This document shows, one piece after another, positions 46,370 to 54,986 of a DNA stretch of 64,000 nucleotides. Within the stretch, counting starts at the first letter, position 1. Every line of letters begins with the position of its first letter. A program made the translations under genes and the position numbers. The notes beneath the pieces are model-generated. The model made no database searches. It was not told the DNA's origin and worked only from the letters and a program-made list of their open reading frames with translations. The DNA comes from Planctomycetota bacterium (lineage in GTDB: Bacteria; Planctomycetota; Phycisphaerae; Phycisphaerales; SM1A02): NCBI GenBank assembly GCA_022560875.1, contig JADFSH010000001.1, positions 30,438-94,437 on the forward strand. Direction: 5' to 3'.

Positions 46370-47497
46370 ATGATCCAAAGTCTTGCTCTAACTGTTTCCA
46401 CCCTCGTGATGGCCCAGTCGCCAGTCTTGGATAAGCCGTTTGTCGATTCGGAATATCTCTACAATGGGGTCAATCGTCCGATCTACATCACCATTACTTC
46501 GCCACGGACATTTGGTCCGATGGCCCTGGTTCTGATGGATTCTGACGGTGGATTGCTTGCCGATCTCGTCGAGGTCACGCCGGGTGATGCCGATCTGGTG
46601 GAGTTGTTTCCCGACATCTGGGACATTCGCGTAACGAGTTATGTGCAGCTTCTGAAGCGGGATGAGCCTGCTGGCAGCGCGCTGGTGCTTCAACCCATGC
46701 TTTCACGTCTGGTTCCGATCACCGTCCTGGCGCCGCATCCAACTTACGGGGGTACGCATACGAAAATCGTAGGCTGGCGTGATGAATTCGCCCCGGAGTC
46801 TGCGAATCAAGATAACGAGGCGTCGGGAAAAAACGGGGCGACCGACGCTTCTGAAGAAGAACCTTCCGATGCAGTATTCCCCGAGCGGTATTTCACCGGG
46901 TTTCGTGCGTATGTCGAGCGTGATGTCGTTCTCCGTACGACGCACGGCGACATCCGCTTCGCTATGCGTCCTGATCAGGCTCCAAATACGGTTTGGAATT
47001 TTCTGCGACTTTGTGATGGCGGTTATTATCGCGAGATTGTCTTTCACCGAATTGTCCCGTTATCGCAAAAAGGCGATCCGTTTGTCATACAGGCGGGCGA
47101 TCCGACAGGAGAAGGCGGCGGTGGACCGGGGTATTGGCTGCCCATTGAATTCAGCCAGTTGCCACACGATTTCGGCGTCATCTCCATGGCTCGCGACGAT
47201 AATCCCGACACGGCGGGAAGCCAGATCTTCATATGCCTCTCCCGCGAAGGTACGGCTCGACTCGATGAGCAATATTGCTCATTCGGCTATGCGATCACGG
47301 GAGCCGATGTGATACTCTCGATTGCCGAGGTGGAATTGGCCGATGTGGCAACGGGAAGACCTGTCGATCCCCCCGTGATCCGCAGTGCTGACCTCGTTCC
47401 TGCCCCGCCGCGTCATCCGGAGCACGGCCGGTTGGATACCAAAGTAACCCGTCCTCAGGAAAATGCGACAACCCAGCCACGTCGCGTGCCACGATAA
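46370..47497 (+). CDS. Exported cyclophilin-type peptidyl-prolyl isomerase with extra N-terminal domain
   Basis: 375 residues. The N-terminus (MIQSLALTVSTLVMAQSP) looks like a short signal peptide. Residues 25-125 form a beta-rich domain of unknown kind (NGVNRPIYITITSPRTFGPM, PMLSRLVPITVLAPHPTYGG). After an acidic linker, residues 185-350 are a cyclophilin: VLRTTHGDIRFAMRPDQAPN, VFHRIVPLSQKGDPFVIQAG, SMARDDNPDTAGSQIFICLS. The loop after FHRIV is longer than usual. It lies divergently from the diadenylate cyclase gene and 126 bases before a second, minimal cyclophilin gene. Confidence 0.88.
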   Translation: MIQSLALTVSTLVMAQSPVLDKPFVDSEYLYNGVNRPIYITITSPRTFGPMALVLMDSDGGLLADLVEVTPGDADLVELFPDIWDIRVTSYVQLLKRDEPAGSALVLQPMLSRLVPITVLAPHPTYGGTHTKIVGWRDEFAPESANQDNEASGKNGATDASEEEPSDAVFPERYFTGFRAYVERDVVLRTTHGDIRFAMRPDQAPNTVWNFLRLCDGGYYREIVFHRIVPLSQKGDPFVIQAGDPTGEGGGGPGYWLPIEFSQLPHDFGVISMARDDNPDTAGSQIFICLSREGTARLDEQYCSFGYAITGADVILSIAEVELADVATGRPVDPPVIRSADLVPAPPRHPEHGRLDTKVTRPQENATTQPRRVPR

Positions 47498-47623
47498 AAC
47501 TGCAGGAATCCCGGCTGCCAATGCGATCACAAACACAATGAGACGATATATTTTACGCAAAATAGTACATCTCGCCCTCGATTCCTGACTCCTTCAGTCA
47601 ACCTCTCCTCAGGAAGGCATCCC

Positions 47624-48115
47624 ATGACCGACTATCCCCAAGCCATTATCAGCACATCTCATGGCGAAATGACCGTCGAACTTTGGAACGACGTCGCTCC
47701 GAAACACGTCGAAAATTTTCTTAAACTCGGTCGGGAAGGGTTTTATGACAATCTCAACTTTCATCGCATCATTCCCGGTTTCATGGTGCAGGGCGGTTGC
47801 CCGAACGGCACGGGCACGGGTGGTCCCGGTTACTCGATCGATGCGGAATTCAACGACCGAAAGCATGATAAAGGGGTGTTGTCCATGGCGAGGTCGAGCG
47901 ATCCCGATTCTGCCGGGAGCCAGTTCTTCATCTGCCTGACCCGCAAAAAATGCAAGCACCTCGATGGCGAGTACACGGCCTTCGGCAGTGTGATCGATGG
48001 GATCGAGGTCGTGGATAAACTCGGCGCCATCTCCATCGGGGCCGGCGACGTCCCGACCGAGCCGGCCTTGCTCCTGGGGGTCAAACCCATAGAAGAGCCG
48101 GTCGCGAGTGAGTGA
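47624..48115 (+). CDS. Cyclophilin-type peptidyl-prolyl cis-trans isomerase
   Basis: Folding helper that isomerises X-Pro bonds. 163 residues and no signal peptide, so cytoplasmic. The core is complete: FYDNLNFHRIIPGFMVQGGC, GTGGPGYSIDAEFND, GVLSMARSSDPDSAGSQFFI and LDGEYTAFGSVIDGIEVVDK. The catalytic Arg is in FHRII and the Gln-Phe-Phe of the binding groove is in SQFFI. It follows a related exported cyclophilin gene in the same direction, and precedes the APC permease gene by 34 bases. Confidence 0.95.
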   Translation: MTDYPQAIISTSHGEMTVELWNDVAPKHVENFLKLGREGFYDNLNFHRIIPGFMVQGGCPNGTGTGGPGYSIDAEFNDRKHDKGVLSMARSSDPDSAGSQFFICLTRKKCKHLDGEYTAFGSVIDGIEVVDKLGAISIGAGDVPTEPALLLGVKPIEEPVASE

Positions 48116-48149
48116 GATCCTTATCGCCTGACGTGGTTCATCGACTTCG

Positions 48150-49553
48150 GTGATGATCGTGCATGATGAACAAATCAGCCGACCGGATGGCCTGAAGCGC
48201 GTGCTTGGCCCGATCGATACCACGTGTGTCGTCATCGGTTCGATCATCGGCGTGGGTATCTTTTTCAGTCCCTCCCAGGTCGCGGCAATCGCCGGTTCGG
48301 CCAATCTCGCTCTCCTCGCATGGGCGGTCGGAGGCGGCATCGCCCTGCTCGGGGCGCTGACCTTTGCCGAACTCGGCGGACTCTATCCCCGCACCGGCGG
48401 GCAATACATCATCCTTCGCGATGCCTACGGGCCTTTGCCGGGATTTCTGTATGTCTTTTGCAACGCAACCGCCGTTCAAGCCGGTGCGATCGCCGTCATC
48501 GGGGTGATCTGCGCGCGGAACCTCGGGGTTGCCATCGGTCATCCGCTTGACAATCCGACTCTGGCTTCACTGATCGCCGCGTTGCTCATCATTGGTCTGG
48601 TGACCAGCAACATTCTCGGGGTGAAGTGGGGATCGAGAATCCAGAACATCACCGTGTTTGCCAAGATCATCACGCTGCTGACCGTAACCGTGCTGGCGAT
48701 GACCTTTGATGGCAGCCCGGAACCGGTGATCGAAGCGCCCGAACCAAATGAAAGCCCCCGGGGCATGGCCCTGCTCGGGATTATTTTTGCGGCGATCGTG
48801 CCCGCATTCTTTGCATTCGGCGGCTGGCAACAGGCGTTGTGGATCGGCGGGGAGGTACGCAATCCCCGCAGGAATGTGCCCTTCGGCATCATCACGGGAG
48901 TGCTGGTGGTGGTGATTTTGTACCTGCTGGCGAACTGGGCGTATCTCACGCTGCTCGGTCATGCGGGGGTGGTGCAGAGCAAGGCCCTTGCCGCCGATGC
49001 CGTCAGTGCTGCCTGGCCTGCGGGGGGCGGTCGGGTGATCGCCGGAGCGGTGGCGATCAGCGCATTCGGAGTGCTCAACGCGCAGTTTCTCGCCGGGCCG
49101 CGTTTGATTTATGGCCTGGCCTGCGATGGGCGATTTTTCCGCATATTTCGCAAGGTGGATAAAAAGCATGGCACGCCGCTGGCGGCAATTATCCTGCTCG
49201 GCGCGATGGCGCTCGTGTTATTGTTTGCCGCCGGAGAAAACGTGATCGGCAAACTGACCATCGGGGTGGTGTTCATTGACGGCGTGTTTTTCGCCCTGAC
49301 CGGGGCGGCTCTGATTGTCCTGAGAATGAAGCGACCGAATATGGAGCATTCCGTGCGAATGCCCCTGTTTCCCCTCGTACCGGGATTGTTCGTTCTCGGG
49401 GAGATCGGCATCCTCACCGCGGCGCTCATGCATTCAGACTTGCGTGCGATCGCTATCAATTCCGTGTTGTGGATCGCCGTGGCGGGGGTGTTGTATGTCG
49501 TCTTTTTCAGGAAGAAGGAAGGGGGGGAGACAAAGTTGAAAGTTGAAAGTTGA
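48150..49553 (+). CDS. APC-family amino acid permease
   Basis: 467 residues, about twelve membrane helices. The first helix carries the substrate-binding motif VVIGSIIGVGIFFSPSQVAA, and the family's consensus AELGGLYPRTGGQYIILRDA, FFAFGGWQQALWIGGEVRNP and GRFFRIFRKVDKKHGTPLAA follow. This is the LAT/serine-threonine exchanger-like branch of APC. The C-terminal stop lies inside a tandem AAAGTTG repeat, so the last residues (TKLKVES) are encoded by repeat sequence and probably extend an older C-terminus. Confidence 0.9.
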   Translation: MMIVHDEQISRPDGLKRVLGPIDTTCVVIGSIIGVGIFFSPSQVAAIAGSANLALLAWAVGGGIALLGALTFAELGGLYPRTGGQYIILRDAYGPLPGFLYVFCNATAVQAGAIAVIGVICARNLGVAIGHPLDNPTLASLIAALLIIGLVTSNILGVKWGSRIQNITVFAKIITLLTVTVLAMTFDGSPEPVIEAPEPNESPRGMALLGIIFAAIVPAFFAFGGWQQALWIGGEVRNPRRNVPFGIITGVLVVVILYLLANWAYLTLLGHAGVVQSKALAADAVSAAWPAGGGRVIAGAVAISAFGVLNAQFLAGPRLIYGLACDGRFFRIFRKVDKKHGTPLAAIILLGAMALVLLFAAGENVIGKLTIGVVFIDGVFFALTGAALIVLRMKRPNMEHSVRMPLFPLVPGLFVLGEIGILTAALMHSDLRAIAINSVLWIAVAGVLYVVFFRKKEGGETKLKVES

Positions 49554-49569
49554 AAGTTGAAAGTTGAAA
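49532..49569 (+). repeat. Tandem 7-base repeat AAAGTTG, five copies
   Basis: Five exact AAAGTTG units from 49532 to 49566 followed by AAA. The stop codon of the APC permease gene lies inside (49551-49553). It is followed by GGAGTCAGGGGGTCAGGAG. A related low-complexity stretch with AAAGTTGAAA occurs on the minus strand between purL and purQ (about 2720-2750), also next to GGAGTCAGG. Confidence 0.8.
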
Positions 49570-49582
49570 TTAAGATTTGGAG

Positions 49583-50737
49583 TCAGGGGGTCAGGAGTTT
49601 TTTGAGTCTGTCGATCGGGATGGCTTCGGTGGTGTGGCCTTCATGACCGGTGATGGTCGTCGCCTTGGTCAGCGAGTTGTAGACCGCTTCTTCCACCGCT
49701 TCGACGGTGGCCAAAAACAGGGGGCTCATGAAGTCGTTTTCCACTTCATGCGTATTCCGGATGCGATCCCGGGGTCCGTAGGGTTTGAGATTCTGCGTCG
49801 AGAAGGCGATCACGAAATCGCCCGAACCGTTACTCATGAACGATCCTGTTCGGGCCAGGCCCAGCACTGCGCGGCGGGCAATACGCTGGAGATTCCGCGC
49901 CGACAGTGGGGCGTCGGTGGCAATGACGATCATGCAGGAACCGTCGCCGGAGTCGATTTTTTCATCACGGTTCCCATTCGCTTCGATCTGTCGCCGATAG
50001 CTGTATTTGCCAAGTTTTTCGCCCACGCGGCGTCCGTCGATGGTGAGGATGCCGCCGAAGTTTGATTGCACCAGCGCCCCTACGGTATAACCCCCGAGAT
50101 CTTCGGGCAGCACCCGCGATGACGTGCCGATGCCGCCTTTGAAGGCAAAGCATCGCGTGCCCGTTCCCGCTCCGACGGAGCCTTCCTCAACCGGCCCGGT
50201 TTTTGCATTGTTGATCGCCGCATACACATCCTCGTGCGTCACGTGCATGCCCCGGATGTCGTTGAGATAGCCGTCGTTCGTCTCGCCTACGATGGCATTG
50301 ACCGAGCGGACATTCTCGTTGCCATCCTGAGCGAGCGTCCACTTCACCACCGCCTCGATGCCGGTTCCGACCGAGAGCGTGTTGGTAAGAACGATCGGCG
50401 TTTCGATATTGCCGAGTTCCTGAACCTGCAGGAATCCCGCGGCCTTGCCGAAGCCGTTGCCCACATACACCGCCGCGGGAACCTTGTTCTGAAAAACATT
50501 GCCGGAGTGGGGGATGATCGCGGTCACACCGGTACGGACTGAATCGCCCCTGATGATGGTCTGGTGTCCGACCTTTACGCCCAGGACATCGGTGATGGAA
50601 TTGAACCGACCCGGAGGTAGTACGCCCGGCGAAACGCCCAGGTCACGAATGCGCGGCCGCTCGTCGGCCAATGTCGGCGAAGTGCAAGGGGAGAGAAGGA
50701 GTAACGAAAGAACAATGAGGGGCATCAATTGCATCAT
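49583..50737 (-). CDS. P1 family peptidase (DmpA/BapA type aminopeptidase), exported
   Basis: 384 residues with a signal peptide (IVLSLLLLSPCTSPTLA). Self-processing N-terminal-nucleophile enzyme family that removes N-terminal residues from peptides, including D- or beta-amino acids. DIRDLGVSPGVLPPGRFNSI, TDVLGVKVGHQTI and VGAGTGTRCFAFKGGIGTSS are family blocks. The likely cleavage and nucleophile site is Gly-Ser at 266-267 in SGDGSCMIVIATDAPL, with NTLSVGTGIEAVV and GSFMSNGSGDFVIAFS for the substrate site. The opposite-strand gene before it ends in the AAAGTTG repeat. Substrate not known. Confidence 0.92.
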   Translation of the reverse strand: MMQLMPLIVLSLLLLSPCTSPTLADERPRIRDLGVSPGVLPPGRFNSITDVLGVKVGHQTIIRGDSVRTGVTAIIPHSGNVFQNKVPAAVYVGNGFGKAAGFLQVQELGNIETPIVLTNTLSVGTGIEAVVKWTLAQDGNENVRSVNAIVGETNDGYLNDIRGMHVTHEDVYAAINNAKTGPVEEGSVGAGTGTRCFAFKGGIGTSSRVLPEDLGGYTVGALVQSNFGGILTIDGRRVGEKLGKYSYRRQIEANGNRDEKIDSGDGSCMIVIATDAPLSARNLQRIARRAVLGLARTGSFMSNGSGDFVIAFSTQNLKPYGPRDRIRNTHEVENDFMSPLFLATVEAVEEAVYNSLTKATTITGHEGHTTEAIPIDRLKKLLTP

Positions 50738-50762
50738 GCGCTCATTGTAGCGAAGTCGCTCT

Positions 50763-51266
50763 TCAGGCCTTCATCCAAGTGTAATAAACGTAGTCGGTCG
50801 TGAGGCACTCATCGAGCAGGGGATTGAGTTCCATGGCGATCTGGCCCCGGTGGTAAGCTCCGTGCTGGCCGAGTTGGGTGAAGATGTCCCGACGCAGAAG
50901 CGTGTAGGGTTGACCATCCATGGTGGAGAAGGCGAAGGGGAGGTGGAAGTCGTCTTCGGGAAGCTCCTCGATGAATCGCTTCATTCCCGCGAAGATGGGC
51001 TTGGCGTTCTGTTTTGTCTCATCGAGCGGCCACTTGGGGAAGAGCGTATCGGGCTTTTCAAAGTTGTCGGTCAGTCTCGAGAGCCACAATTGCTGGCAGA
51101 TAATGAGATGGCTCAGACGATCGAGGGATTTTTGCGGCAAGGCCTCGCCGAGGTTTGTCATGCTGTCGAATACCACGCCATTGGCCCAGCGGTCATGCTC
51201 GAAGATCCGGGAAAAATAGGCACGAAATGTCGCGGTGATATCCAATGCGGCATGATGCTCAGTCAT
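50763..51266 (-). CDS. DinB-family protein
   Basis: 167 residues, four-helix bundle of the DinB/YfiT type that binds a metal with three His. The pattern here is the first His in LSHLIICQQLWLSRL and the pair in GQHGAYHRGQIAMEL (H-x3-H), which fits. Members include thiol-dependent transferases and stress proteins, but this one has no specific clue. It lies 25 bases from the peptidase gene on the same strand and could be in one unit with it. Confidence 0.88.
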   Translation of the reverse strand: MTEHHAALDITATFRAYFSRIFEHDRWANGVVFDSMTNLGEALPQKSLDRLSHLIICQQLWLSRLTDNFEKPDTLFPKWPLDETKQNAKPIFAGMKRFIEELPEDDFHLPFAFSTMDGQPYTLLRRDIFTQLGQHGAYHRGQIAMELNPLLDECLTTDYVYYTWMKA

Positions 51267-51320
51267 GTTCTATCACTCCAGTGACAGTTTACCGGACACT
51301 CGCGGGGTGGTTGCTGTTGG

Positions 51321-51340
51321 TATGCACAGACTATGCACAG
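51321..51340. repeat. Direct repeat TATGCACAG upstream of the PLD-like gene
   Basis: Two exact copies of TATGCACAG at 51321-51329 and 51332-51340, spaced 11 bases (one helical turn) start to start. They lie about 80 bases before the PLD-like gene start and could be an operator, but no matching regulator is known. Confidence 0.3.
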
Positions 51341-51419
51341 GAACACGCTTCCACTTCAGCGTGAAACCATTCTTGCCGGTTACAATGTCCGTGATCTGTC
51401 AGATGCGAAAGGAAGCGCC

Positions 51420-52703
51420 ATGCCGATCGATTTCCTCTCCAATCCCACCGATCTCCGCCGTACGCTCAAGCGACTTGCCACCAGCGCCGAGGAGGTCGAG
51501 CTTTTCGTCTCCACCTTTGATGATGCATCACTGGCGAAACTGCTTATCAGCGCAGCGCAGCGCGGCGCGGAGGTCAATCTCACCCTCAATCTCGATCCCC
51601 GCACCAACGCCGACCTGCTCGACAAGCTTATCGAGGCGGGAGTGAATGTCGGCATATTCAAGCCCCGCGAATTCAGGAAACGAAAGATCGCCGCGTTTCA
51701 TCCCGGCGTGTTTCTCTTCGACAATCTCACGACGTGGAAGACCGCGGCGATTGTGGGAAGCTTCGATGCCACGACGGAAAGTCTGGAGAAGAATCTCGAG
51801 GCCGCGACGCTGATCGAGTCGGATGATTTCTCCAGCAAGAACGAGGCGGGGGTATATCTGATCAAGCTTCTGAAATGGATCGACAATCTGAACTTTGAGC
51901 CGCTCACGGAGAAAATGCGATCCGATCATCGCGAGGAATGGGAGGCCCTGCAGCGCTTAAAGAAAGCCGCGCAGAGAAGTGATTTCAAGCCCGCCGGTGA
52001 CAACGCCTTTGCCGTCGAAGTCAAGTTCATCAGCCCTTTGTCCTGGCAGGAACTGCGCGGCTGCGTCTGGGAGGATTACTTTCGCGGACTGCTCGATGCC
52101 GAGCGTCAGCGTCCGGCCGAATCATCCCGGCGCATCACCGGTGAAATCGGCTGGCTGACCGGTATCGATGACGCCCAGTACGCATTCCGTGAAGGTCCCG
52201 AACGATGGTGCGATCCGGAGGTGAGCGCCGAACTGACCGGTTCCCGGTCCCCGGCGGACTGTCTGGGGTGCATTGAAAATGACGCGATGCTCAAACTGCT
52301 TGAAAACAGTAGTGACTTTCGGCACGCGCTTCATGAAGCGATTGAACTGTGTGTCTCCGACCCGGCGCGGGGGACAATCCTCCATGCTCTTGCTCCTGTA
52401 CTTGAGTGGGAAGGTGTCAGTGTTGCGGTGCTTACACGATTCCTCGCCGCATCCGCCCCAGATCGATTTGTAAGCATTCTCGATGACGACATGAAGCTGA
52501 GGCTTTCGGATATCGTCGGCTTCGATGTGAGTGGCGAGGGACTCAGCCCCCTGGAACATCTCGGGCGTTATGCCGATGCGATCGATCAGATCCATGGCTT
52601 CCCCTGGGCTTCGACGCTATCGGCGGAGCGCAGCACCGATCATCCCGATGAGGCTGAAGCCTGGTCGAAACGTGCCGCCCTGCTCGGATGCTTCGTGTGC
52701 TGA
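51420..52703 (+). CDS. Phospholipase D-like domain protein with degenerate HKD motif
   Basis: 427 residues from ATG at 51420. Residues 1-175 fit a PLD-like (PLDc_2) fold: VELFVSTFDDASLAKLLISA, VNLTLNLDPRTNADLLDKLI, then the HKD region as FHPGVFLFDN (H94) and the GSFDATTESLEKNLEAATLI element. In a working HKD the His is followed by x-Lys; here it is Pro-Gly, so the usual catalytic Lys is missing. Residues 180-427 are helical and not recognised. A TGATG overlap couples it to the ATL gene. Function may be DNA or protein binding; this is inference. Confidence 0.7.
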   Translation: MPIDFLSNPTDLRRTLKRLATSAEEVELFVSTFDDASLAKLLISAAQRGAEVNLTLNLDPRTNADLLDKLIEAGVNVGIFKPREFRKRKIAAFHPGVFLFDNLTTWKTAAIVGSFDATTESLEKNLEAATLIESDDFSSKNEAGVYLIKLLKWIDNLNFEPLTEKMRSDHREEWEALQRLKKAAQRSDFKPAGDNAFAVEVKFISPLSWQELRGCVWEDYFRGLLDAERQRPAESSRRITGEIGWLTGIDDAQYAFREGPERWCDPEVSAELTGSRSPADCLGCIENDAMLKLLENSSDFRHALHEAIELCVSDPARGTILHALAPVLEWEGVSVAVLTRFLAASAPDRFVSILDDDMKLRLSDIVGFDVSGEGLSPLEHLGRYADAIDQIHGFPWASTLSAERSTDHPDEAEAWSKRAALLGCFVC

Positions 52704-53032
52704 TGACACTCGATGGTGATCGAGGTTCGCAGCCGACGTATCAGCGCATATTCGAGGTCGTCAAGCGTATTCCCAGGGGAAAGGTCGCAACCTACGGCCA
52801 GATCGCCCAACTCGCAGGACTGGCGGGGCACGCCCGACAGGTCGGCTATGCTCTCTCGGCATTGGAGAATGACTCCGTGCCCTGGCATCGGGTCATCAAT
52901 GTCAAGGGCGAGATCAGCCCCCGTACGTGGTCGGATCATGATGATTTGCAGAGGGAACTGCTGGAAAAAGAGGGAGTGGCGTTCAACGAAGGAGGGAAGG
53001 TCAGCTTGGTTCGTTTTGGCTGGCAATCATGA
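52703..53032 (+). CDS. Alkyltransferase-like protein (ATL)
   Basis: 109 residues from ATG at 52703, overlapping the PLD-like gene stop by one base. The fold is that of the C-terminal domain of O6-alkylguanine-DNA alkyltransferase: YQRIFEVVKRIPRGKVATYG, QIAQLAGLAGHARQVGYALS with the Arg finger, and VPWHRVINVKGEISPR. The active-site Cys of PCHRV is replaced by Trp61 (PWHRV), as in Atl1 of fission yeast and E. coli YbaZ. ATL proteins bind alkylated guanine without repairing it and pass the lesion to nucleotide excision repair. Confidence 0.93.
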   Translation: MTLDGDRGSQPTYQRIFEVVKRIPRGKVATYGQIAQLAGLAGHARQVGYALSALENDSVPWHRVINVKGEISPRTWSDHDDLQRELLEKEGVAFNEGGKVSLVRFGWQS

Positions 53033-53098
53033 TGAACGCTTCGGGGTTCTTCCGGTAGAATCGGGGGGGATCCATCTACTTACTCAGGAGGGCACAAT

Positions 53099-54412
53099 AT
53101 GTACACCCGAAGAGAAATGCTTGGCGCGATGACGGCTCCAGCTGCCGCGGCTGCGGCCATGGCGTATCTCGATCCTTTGAAACTCTCCACCGCTATGGGT
53201 GAGATCGCGGAGATCACATCTCAGCCCGGATCCGCGGCTCAGATTGCAGGTAATGAAGACTTCTGGGCTGCGATCGCCCGGGCCTTCACCGTGGATCGCT
53301 CGATCATCAACTTCAACAATGGCGGCGTGAGTCCCGCTCCGGACATGGTTCAGGAATCGATGAAGCGACATCTGGATTTTTCCAATTCCACCCCGCCGCC
53401 GATTTCGTTATGGCAGGTGCTTGAGCCGCGTAAGGAACCGATCCGCCAGCGCATGGCCCAGCACTGGGGGGTTGATCCGGAGGAAATCGCCTTCACCCGC
53501 AATACTTCCGAAAGCCTTCAGATTTGCCAGTTCGGCATCGATTTGAAGGCCGGTGATGAAGTCCTCACCACCGATCAGGATTACGGCAGGATGATCAACA
53601 CCTTCAAGCAGCGCGAGAAGCGCGAAGGAGTGGTGCTCAGGCAGTTCTCACTGCCGGTTCCCTGCAATGACGACGATGAGATCGTCCGCAGGTTTGAGCA
53701 GTACATCACGCCGCGAACGAAGATGATCCTCATGGTCCACATCGTCAACCTCACGGGGCAGATTCTTCCCGTGAGGCGGGTGGTGCAGATGGCACGGAAA
53801 CGGGGTATCCCCGTGGTGGTGGACGGGGCTCACTCCCTCGCTCACTTCTCCTTCAAGATCTCCGATCTCGATTGCGACTACTACGGCACCAGCCTGCACA
53901 AGTGGCTCTTTGCTCCGCACGGCACGGGCCTGCTTTACGTGCGGAGGAACAAAATCAAGGGCCTCTGGCCCCTCATGGCCGCCAACGAGAACCAAGTGGA
54001 CGACATCCGCAAGTTCGAGGAGATCGGAACCCATCCAGCCGCGAATATCCTCGCCATCGCCGAGGCGCTGACCTTCCATCAGCTCATCGGCGACGAGCGT
54101 AAGGAAAAGCGACTGCACTTCCTCAAGATGGCGTGGGCCGACCGACTCATGGGCTTCAGCGATCGCATCCGCCTCAATACCAGCCTCGACCCGAAGTTCT
54201 CCTGCGGCATCGCCAATGTCTACGTCGAGGGAATCGAGACCAGCAAGCTCCAGCAATGGCTCTGGAAGGACCACCAGATCCTCACCGTGGCGATCAACCA
54301 CGAGCAGTTCAACGGCTTACGGATTTCCCCCAGCGTCTATACCACGATGGAGGAGATAGACCGTTTCTGCGATGCGATGGAGCATGCGATCACAAACGGT
54401 CTGCCGGCTTAG
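53099..54412 (+). CDS. Class V aminotransferase-fold PLP enzyme, Tat-type signal
   Basis: 437 residues with an almost perfect ribosome site, AGGAGG at 53086-53091. The N-terminus is MYTRREMLGAMTAPAAAAAA, an Arg-Arg Tat signal. The fold is the isopenicillin-N-epimerase-like branch of class V aminotransferases: INFNNGGVSPAPDMV, FTRNTSESLQICQFG, VVVDGAHSLAHFSF (D242) and the PLP Lys268 in YYGTSLHKWLFAPHGTG. Export would be folded via Tat with PLP bound. Substrate is unknown; cysteine desulphurase is unlikely because the Cys loop is not seen. Confidence 0.88.
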   Translation: MYTRREMLGAMTAPAAAAAAMAYLDPLKLSTAMGEIAEITSQPGSAAQIAGNEDFWAAIARAFTVDRSIINFNNGGVSPAPDMVQESMKRHLDFSNSTPPPISLWQVLEPRKEPIRQRMAQHWGVDPEEIAFTRNTSESLQICQFGIDLKAGDEVLTTDQDYGRMINTFKQREKREGVVLRQFSLPVPCNDDDEIVRRFEQYITPRTKMILMVHIVNLTGQILPVRRVVQMARKRGIPVVVDGAHSLAHFSFKISDLDCDYYGTSLHKWLFAPHGTGLLYVRRNKIKGLWPLMAANENQVDDIRKFEEIGTHPAANILAIAEALTFHQLIGDERKEKRLHFLKMAWADRLMGFSDRIRLNTSLDPKFSCGIANVYVEGIETSKLQQWLWKDHQILTVAINHEQFNGLRISPSVYTTMEEIDRFCDAMEHAITNGLPA

Positions 54413-54456
54413 AGAAAGATGCGCTACCAAAACGCTTAGCACAGAGAATTTGATGA

Positions 54457-54924
54457 ATGCAATCGGATTCGATCACCATTATTCGAGCCGGTCCGGGCGA
54501 CGTTGAGCCTATCGCACTGCTGTTTGATCTGTATCGACAGTTTTATGAGCAGTCGGGGGATCCGGACGGGGCGCGGGCATTCATCGGGGAGCGCATGGAC
54601 CATGACGAGTCGGTAATCTTTCTCGCGATGAATATCGATGGAGGGGTGGATGAACCCGCGGGATTTGTGCAGCTTTATCCGATCTTTTCCTCCGTACGCA
54701 TGATTCGGGTGTGGCTGCTGAACGATTTATTTGTCCATCCCGACCATCGAAGGCACGGGATCGGACGCCTGCTCATGGATCGCTCCATCATTCATGCCCG
54801 CGACACCGGTTATGGACGCCTCGAACTTGCCACTACTTCAGACAATCGTGAGGCCCGGAGGCTTTATGAAAGCCTCGGCTTTGTACGCGAGGAGGGCTTC
54901 GAGCACTATTCGCTGTCGGTCTGA
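54457..54924 (+). CDS. GNAT family N-acetyltransferase
   Basis: 155 residues. The acetyl-CoA motif is LFVHPDHRRHGIGRLLMDRS (pattern R/Q-x-x-G-x-G/A), preceded by the beta strand RVWLLNDLF and followed by ATTSDNREARRLYESLGFVR. N-terminal substrate part IIRAGPGDVEPIALLFDLYR. The DNR-A-LYE-GF end places it with the diamine/general GNAT acetyltransferases. Substrate not predictable. Confidence 0.9.
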   Translation: MQSDSITIIRAGPGDVEPIALLFDLYRQFYEQSGDPDGARAFIGERMDHDESVIFLAMNIDGGVDEPAGFVQLYPIFSSVRMIRVWLLNDLFVHPDHRRHGIGRLLMDRSIIHARDTGYGRLELATTSDNREARRLYESLGFVREEGFEHYSLSV

Positions 54925-54986
54925 CCACGTCCTGGCGACTGACACTCTGTTCACGTTTGGCCCTGATTGATCTACACTCTAGCCCG

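Noticed and set aside
51420..54924. A defence island (PLD-like, ATL, aminotransferase, GNAT)
   Set aside because: No nuclease with intact catalytic residues, no toxin-antitoxin, restriction or phage-related gene, and no mobile element near; each gene has an ordinary explanation.
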